Shown in pieces: positions 60,544 to 64,000 of a stretch of 64,000 bases of DNA. The notes under the pieces are model-generated. The model searched no databases. It saw nothing but the letters and a program-made list of their open reading frames with translations, and was not told the origin of the DNA. Within the stretch, counting starts at the first letter, position 1, and every line of letters starts with the position of its first letter. Made by a program: the position numbers and the translations under genes. Source of the stretch: Erwinia rhapontici. GTDB lineage: Bacteria; Pseudomonadota; Gammaproteobacteria; Enterobacterales; Enterobacteriaceae. The stretch covers positions 186,001 through 250,000 of the forward strand of contig NZ_VRKO01000014.1 of the NCBI RefSeq assembly GCF_012271765.1. The letters run 5' to 3'.

Positions 60544-61560
60544 ATGAAAAAGCATACGCTTGATATGCTGGCAAAAAAAGCAGGTGTCGGCGTGGCAACT
60601 GTTGACAGGGTGTTAAATGAACGTGGCGGTGTTTCACCCGAAACAACGCGTAAAGTATTACTGGCTGCGCAGGAAATCGGATTAAACAGAATATTGCCTG
60701 TGGCTTATCAGCAACCCTGGCAAATTGAAGTTTTTCTGAGTGGAAACGGATCGTTTTTCTTTAAACAGCTGGCGCAAGATTTTGGTGAAATAGCCAATCA
60801 TCTTGGTTATCAGCGCATGACATTATTGAGGACCTTTACCGTTGAAACTCAGCCGGAGAAACTGGCGCGTCTGATCATCGACAGCAGTACAAAGCGTGAC
60901 GGGATCATTGTGGTTGCTCACCATTCTCCGGCGTTGTACGAGGCGCTGGAGGTGTGTAAGGCGCGCGGGGTGCCGGTAATCACTATCGTGACCGATCTGC
61001 CCGATGCCGAACGCTTATGCCATGTGGGAATTAATCAGATGCAGGCCGGGCGCACCGCCGGGCTGATGATGGGACGTATGGTGAAGGGGTCTGGCGAAGT
61101 GGTGATGGTCAGCGGCCGCTGTGATTACAGCGCACACCGCCAGCGCATTGCCGGGTTTCGTGCGGTACTGGAGCAGAAGTTCCCCCAACTGCGGCTGTGC
61201 GAAGTGCTTGCCGGGCAGGATCAGCGCGACGTCATCAGCCGTCTGCTGGAGGAGTGCCTGAGCCATTCGCATGACGTGATCGGCCTGTATAACACCGGGT
61301 CAGGGAATACTGAGGTGAGCGCAGCACTGGATCGGCATCAGTTACTGGGGCGCTGTGTATATATCACACATGAGTTGTATAGCATCACCCGGGGCCTGAT
61401 GGCAGATGATGTACTGGCAATGACGCTGGATCAAAATGCGCGTATGCATGCGCAGCTGGCGACGGATATTTTGCTGCGCCATCTGGAAGAGGGATACCAA
61501 CCGACGCTGTATGAGGACGGAAAAGTAGATTTCCGGCTGATCACACCGGAAAACGCCTGA
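60544..61560 (+). CDS. LacI-family regulator with RbsB-like effector domain
   Basis: The 338-residue product starts MKKHTLDMLAKKAGVGVATV and continues through DRVLNERGGVSPETTRKVLL, a LacI-type headpiece. Its effector domain resembles sugar-binding periplasmic proteins of the RbsB type (DGIIVVAHHSPALYEALEVC, later GQDQRDVISRLLEECLSHSH). It is divergent from the gluconate dehydrogenase operon and may respond to a sugar acid, which is inference. The ATG at 60544 follows GGAGCA. A hairpin at 61580 follows the stop. Confidence 0.83.
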   Translation: MKKHTLDMLAKKAGVGVATVDRVLNERGGVSPETTRKVLLAAQEIGLNRILPVAYQQPWQIEVFLSGNGSFFFKQLAQDFGEIANHLGYQRMTLLRTFTVETQPEKLARLIIDSSTKRDGIIVVAHHSPALYEALEVCKARGVPVITIVTDLPDAERLCHVGINQMQAGRTAGLMMGRMVKGSGEVVMVSGRCDYSAHRQRIAGFRAVLEQKFPQLRLCEVLAGQDQRDVISRLLEECLSHSHDVIGLYNTGSGNTEVSAALDRHQLLGRCVYITHELYSITRGLMADDVLAMTLDQNARMHAQLATDILLRHLEEGYQPTLYEDGKVDFRLITPENA

Positions 61561-61579
61561 GGATGAGCCTTAGAGGCTG

Positions 61580-61607
61580 GCGGGACGACCTTTTACGATC
61601 GTCCCGC
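61580..61607. terminator. Hairpin between the LacI gene and ahr
   Basis: GCGGGACGA and TCGTCCCGC form a perfect 9-bp stem with a 10-base loop, between convergent genes. No strong T run. Confidence 0.6.
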
Positions 61608-61617
61608 TATTAACGGA

Positions 61618-62634
61618 TTAAAAATCCGCTTTCAGTACCACGCGGAAATTGGCTTTTCCGGCGCGCACATGGTCCAGCGCATCGTTAATTTTCGACATCG
61701 GGAAATACTCGACGTGCGGCGCGATATCGCGACGTGACGCCAGCTTCAGCAGCGAACGCAGCTGGCCCGGCGATCCGGTAGACGAACCGGTCACTGCTTT
61801 GTCGCCCATGATCAAATCAAATGCGCCCACTTGGAACGGCTTCATCACGGCACCCACGGTGTGGAATTTGCCTTTCGGTGCCAGGGCATCGAAGTACGGT
61901 TTCCAGTCAAGGTCAACGGCAACGGTGCTGAGGATCAGGTCGAAACGGCCCGCCTGTGACTTCAACGCTTCCGGGTCACGGCTGTTGATCACTTCATCGG
62001 CACCCAGATCCAGGATGGACTGCTTTTTATCCGGTGTGGAGCTGAATGCGACCACTTCAGCGCCCATCGCCCGCAGAATCTTAATCGCGATATGGCCAAG
62101 ACCGCCAATGCCGATGACGCCGACGCGGCTGGTGGCGGTAATGTTGCTCATCAGCAGTGGTTTAAACACGGTGATCCCCCCACACAGCAGTGGGCCTGCG
62201 GTCGCCGCATCCAGGCTTTCTGGTAATGGGATCACCCACTGCCAGTCTGCACGCAGCTTCTCGGCGAAACCGCCGTTATTCAGAATTGTCGGGATGGTTC
62301 CCTGTTCGCAGTTCACCTGCTCACCGTTAATGCAGGCATCGCAGTGCTGACAGCTTTTCGCCGTCCAGCCAATGCCCACGCGCTGACCCACAGACAGTCC
62401 TTTGTTTTTTGCCGCATCCCCGAGCGCGGAGACACGTCCGATCACTTCATGACCGCCGATAGTCGGGTACTGAGAGATGCCCCATTCGTTATCGATCATC
62501 GACAAATCGGAATGGCAGACGCCACAGTATTCCACCTCGACTTCCACTTCCTCTGCACTCAGCGCGCCTGCGTCGAACTCATACAGCTCCAGAGCCTGTC
62601 CTGCTTTCATTGCTGCGTAGCTTTTAATTTTCAC
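61618..62634 (-). CDS. ahr: NADPH-dependent aldehyde reductase Ahr (YjgB)
   Basis: The 338-residue zinc alcohol dehydrogenase resembles E. coli Ahr along its length, for example [20 protein letters not shown] and [20 protein letters not shown]. Catalytic zinc ligands Cys37 and His62 with Glu63 (GGHEVIG), structural zinc Cys95, 98, 101 and 109 ([15 protein letters not shown]) and the nucleotide motif [15 protein letters not shown] are intact. Ahr reduces aliphatic and aromatic aldehydes, preferring NADPH. The ATG at 62634 is the conserved start. It stands alone between a hairpin and an AT-rich region. Confidence 0.92.
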   Translation of the reverse strand: MKIKSYAAMKAGQALELYEFDAGALSAEEVEVEVEYCGVCHSDLSMIDNEWGISQYPTIGGHEVIGRVSALGDAAKNKGLSVGQRVGIGWTAKSCQHCDACINGEQVNCEQGTIPTILNNGGFAEKLRADWQWVIPLPESLDAATAGPLLCGGITVFKPLLMSNITATSRVGVIGIGGLGHIAIKILRAMGAEVVAFSSTPDKKQSILDLGADEVINSRDPEALKSQAGRFDLILSTVAVDLDWKPYFDALAPKGKFHTVGAVMKPFQVGAFDLIMGDKAVTGSSTGSPGQLRSLLKLASRRDIAPHVEYFPMSKINDALDHVRAGKANFRVVLKADF

Positions 62635-63090
62635 TTAATACCTCAGATTCAGTTTACGGTCAGGGCGAAGTGTAGCGCTATGAGGGCAGAAAGTTGGATT
62701 TTTGCCGCACAAACTGCCCATCTGCGCCGATGAATGGGGATAATTTAGCCATTCCCTCCTGATTGAAGGGTGAAAAGTGTACGCCAGTTTTGCCGCAAAA
62801 AGTGCGATATCCCTCTTACATGGTTCACTGTAATTCACTATTACCTTAGAGAAATCCTAATTCTGAAAAAATATCTTTCAGATAATCTGAGTGGCTACAG
62901 CCTGTTTTTATTTTATTGTTTTTTATTTTTATTAGTGAGGCTTAATCGTTTTTTTTTCATTTTTTATTTCGAAGAATAAAGTACTTTCCTATTGTTAATT
63001 TATGAGTTAAACCCAATGGGGAATATGATGTTGTGACGTTTAAATGGACTGTTTTGTATTTATTGATGAGTTAAGTAATAAAGGGATTTT
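62635..63090. other. AT-rich region upstream of the surface-protein gene
   Basis: These 456 bp have no convincing gene. From about 62850 the sequence is unusually AT-rich with long T runs (for example TTTTTTTTC near 62950), a composition that often binds H-NS. It should hold the ahr and adhesin promoters. Confidence 0.5.
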
Positions 63091-64000
63091 ATGCGAAAAA
63101 TGAATAAGCGATTTACCTGCAATATCGTGACGCTACTATTGTTTCCTCTGAGTGCTGCGGCAACATCACCATGGGAAGTTAACGATGGTCAGAAACTTCA
63201 GGTCAGTCAGGGAAATATGACCACGGGCAATAATCAGCCTGCGCTATCTGCCAGTGGTGAAAACAGCCACCTGGTGACGGACCCGAACCTCAACTTTATC
63301 ACTTCCGGCTCTGGCTCTTACGGTGTACGGGTCGTTCAGGGGGCGCAGGCTGACATCAATAAAGCCTCCATATCTACCCAGGGAAGCTATGGCAACGGTG
63401 CCAATGTTGTTCAGGGTACGCTCAACATGGATGGAACCAATATTCATGTTACCGGGATAAATGCTTATGGTATTTCGGCCACCGGAAATTCAACGCTGAA
63501 TCTCAGTAATACCCATATTACACTGGGGAACAGAATGAATGAGGGCATCGATATTGCTGGCGGAACGCTTAATGGTAATGGCCTGATATTAACGGCAAAT
63601 AGCCCCACCGTGTTGAATATGATAGAAATTTCTCAACAGGCTCAGGCAACGCTAAAAGATTCCCAAATTATTCTCAATGGCCTGAGCTCCAGTTTTGGTA
63701 TTCATGTTAATAACGCAACGCTGAATGCATCCGGTCTGATTATTAATGCGAGTAATCTGGGCCAGGGGATTCTGGTAGAAAAGAGCAACCAGGCCGGTTC
63801 TGCATTGACCCTGAATGACAGCAGTATCAGCACGACGGGGAGAACGGCCACCGCGATATCGACGCTAGGACAAAGTGTTCTCAATAACGTGAATATCAAC
63901 ACCACCGGTGATTTTGCCCATGGTGTGAGCCTGGAATATGCCGGTTCGGCGCAGGTTAACGGAGGTCATATCGAGACATCGGGTTCTGATGCTTACGGCA
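63091..64000 (+). CDS. Autotransporter-type adhesin/passenger protein (C-terminus outside window)
   Basis: From the ATG at 63091 (AAGGGA upstream) 303 codons are visible before the window ends. A signal peptide (NIVTLLLFPLSAAA) is followed by a beta-helix-like series of short repeats rich in Asn, Gly, Ser and Thr, such as ADINKASISTQGSYGNGANV and TLNLSNTHITL. These resemble pertactin/AIDA-like passenger rungs with alternating N-G turns. A C-terminal beta-barrel would be expected beyond the window, so the class is not proven. The AT-rich region before it and the repeat-rich sequence suggest an accessory surface adhesin. Confidence 0.8.
   Translation, partial: MRKMNKRFTCNIVTLLLFPLSAAATSPWEVNDGQKLQVSQGNMTTGNNQPALSASGENSHLVTDPNLNFITSGSGSYGVRVVQGAQADINKASISTQGSYGNGANVVQGTLNMDGTNIHVTGINAYGISATGNSTLNLSNTHITLGNRMNEGIDIAGGTLNGNGLILTANSPTVLNMIEISQQAQATLKDSQIILNGLSSSFGIHVNNATLNASGLIINASNLGQGILVEKSNQAGSALTLNDSSISTTGRTATAISTLGQSVLNNVNINTTGDFAHGVSLEYAGSAQVNGGHIETSGSDAYG

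Overview
This is a chromosomal window from a member of the Enterobacterales. The order yhiN-pitA-uspB-uspA-rsmJ-prlC-rlmJ, with gor further left, matches the E. coli gor/prlC/uspA/pitA neighbourhood, and many products have the same length as their E. coli counterparts. A periplasmic glucose-to-ketogluconate oxidation set (gcd plus a three-subunit gluconate dehydrogenase), GGCATGCC-centred palindromic intergenic repeats and a DUF943/DUF3289 array fit Pantoea/Erwinia or a nearby Enterobacteriaceae genus better than Escherichia. The genus is inference. No tRNA, rRNA, CRISPR array, transposase or phage gene was seen.

Layout. 0-8.5 kb: a detoxification/efflux cluster with a chloroperoxidase-like hydrolase cut by the window edge, an internally deleted hydrolase remnant leading into an MFS pump, MarR/EamA and LysR/isochorismatase-hydrolase divergent pairs, a monooxygenase-like protein and a YtcJ-like amidohydrolase. 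8.5-14.5 kb: an unknown lipoprotein and a secreted partner, gcd, and a LacI regulator. 14.6-16.2 kb: gor with a 146-bp MITE-like element upstream. 16.2-29.0 kb: the most unusual region, described below. 29.2-39.3 kb: conserved core genes (rnz, rlmJ, a CPBP protease, prlC, rsmJ, uspA, uspB, pitA, yhiN). 39.3-46.8 kb: a small HTH protein, an OsmC-like protein divergent from a GntR regulator, and the choline-to-glycine-betaine locus betT/betIBA. 46.9-52.6 kb: a probable amine/amino-acid catabolic cluster (APC permease, AraC regulator, ornithine-cyclodeaminase-like protein, RidA-like protein, DadA-like oxidoreductase). 52.5-56 kb: a diguanylate cyclase and a FhuE-family receptor. 56.2-61.6 kb: the gluconate 2-dehydrogenase operon and a LacI regulator. 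61.6-64 kb: ahr (yjgB) and the start of a large surface protein.

The 16.2-29.0 kb island holds four DUF3289 (YPO3983-like) genes and seven DUF943 genes on the minus strand. Each DUF3289 gene is followed by a DUF943 gene with exactly 17 nt of overlap; three DUF943 genes are solitary. In the middle sits an RNA-repair locus: rtcR (sigma-54 activator) divergent from slipin-rtcB-nucleotidyltransferase, with a good -24/-12 promoter and a roughly 350-nt untranslated leader containing a tRNA-like, Y-RNA-like fold. The RNA-repair operon points straight into the DUF3289/DUF943 pairs. Short copies of the last ~43 bp of its nucleotidyltransferase gene recur after the DUF943 genes, so the pairs appear to have multiplied by tandem duplication from the end of the repair operon. 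A DUF3289 toxin with a membrane-anchored DUF943 immunity protein, linked to inducible RNA repair, is an attractive but unproven reading.

In physiology, gcd and gluconate dehydrogenase would oxidise glucose to 2-ketogluconate in the periplasm; betTIBA gives osmoprotection; uspA/uspB and gor give stress tolerance; and the first 8 kb suggests handling of aromatic or antibiotic-like compounds.
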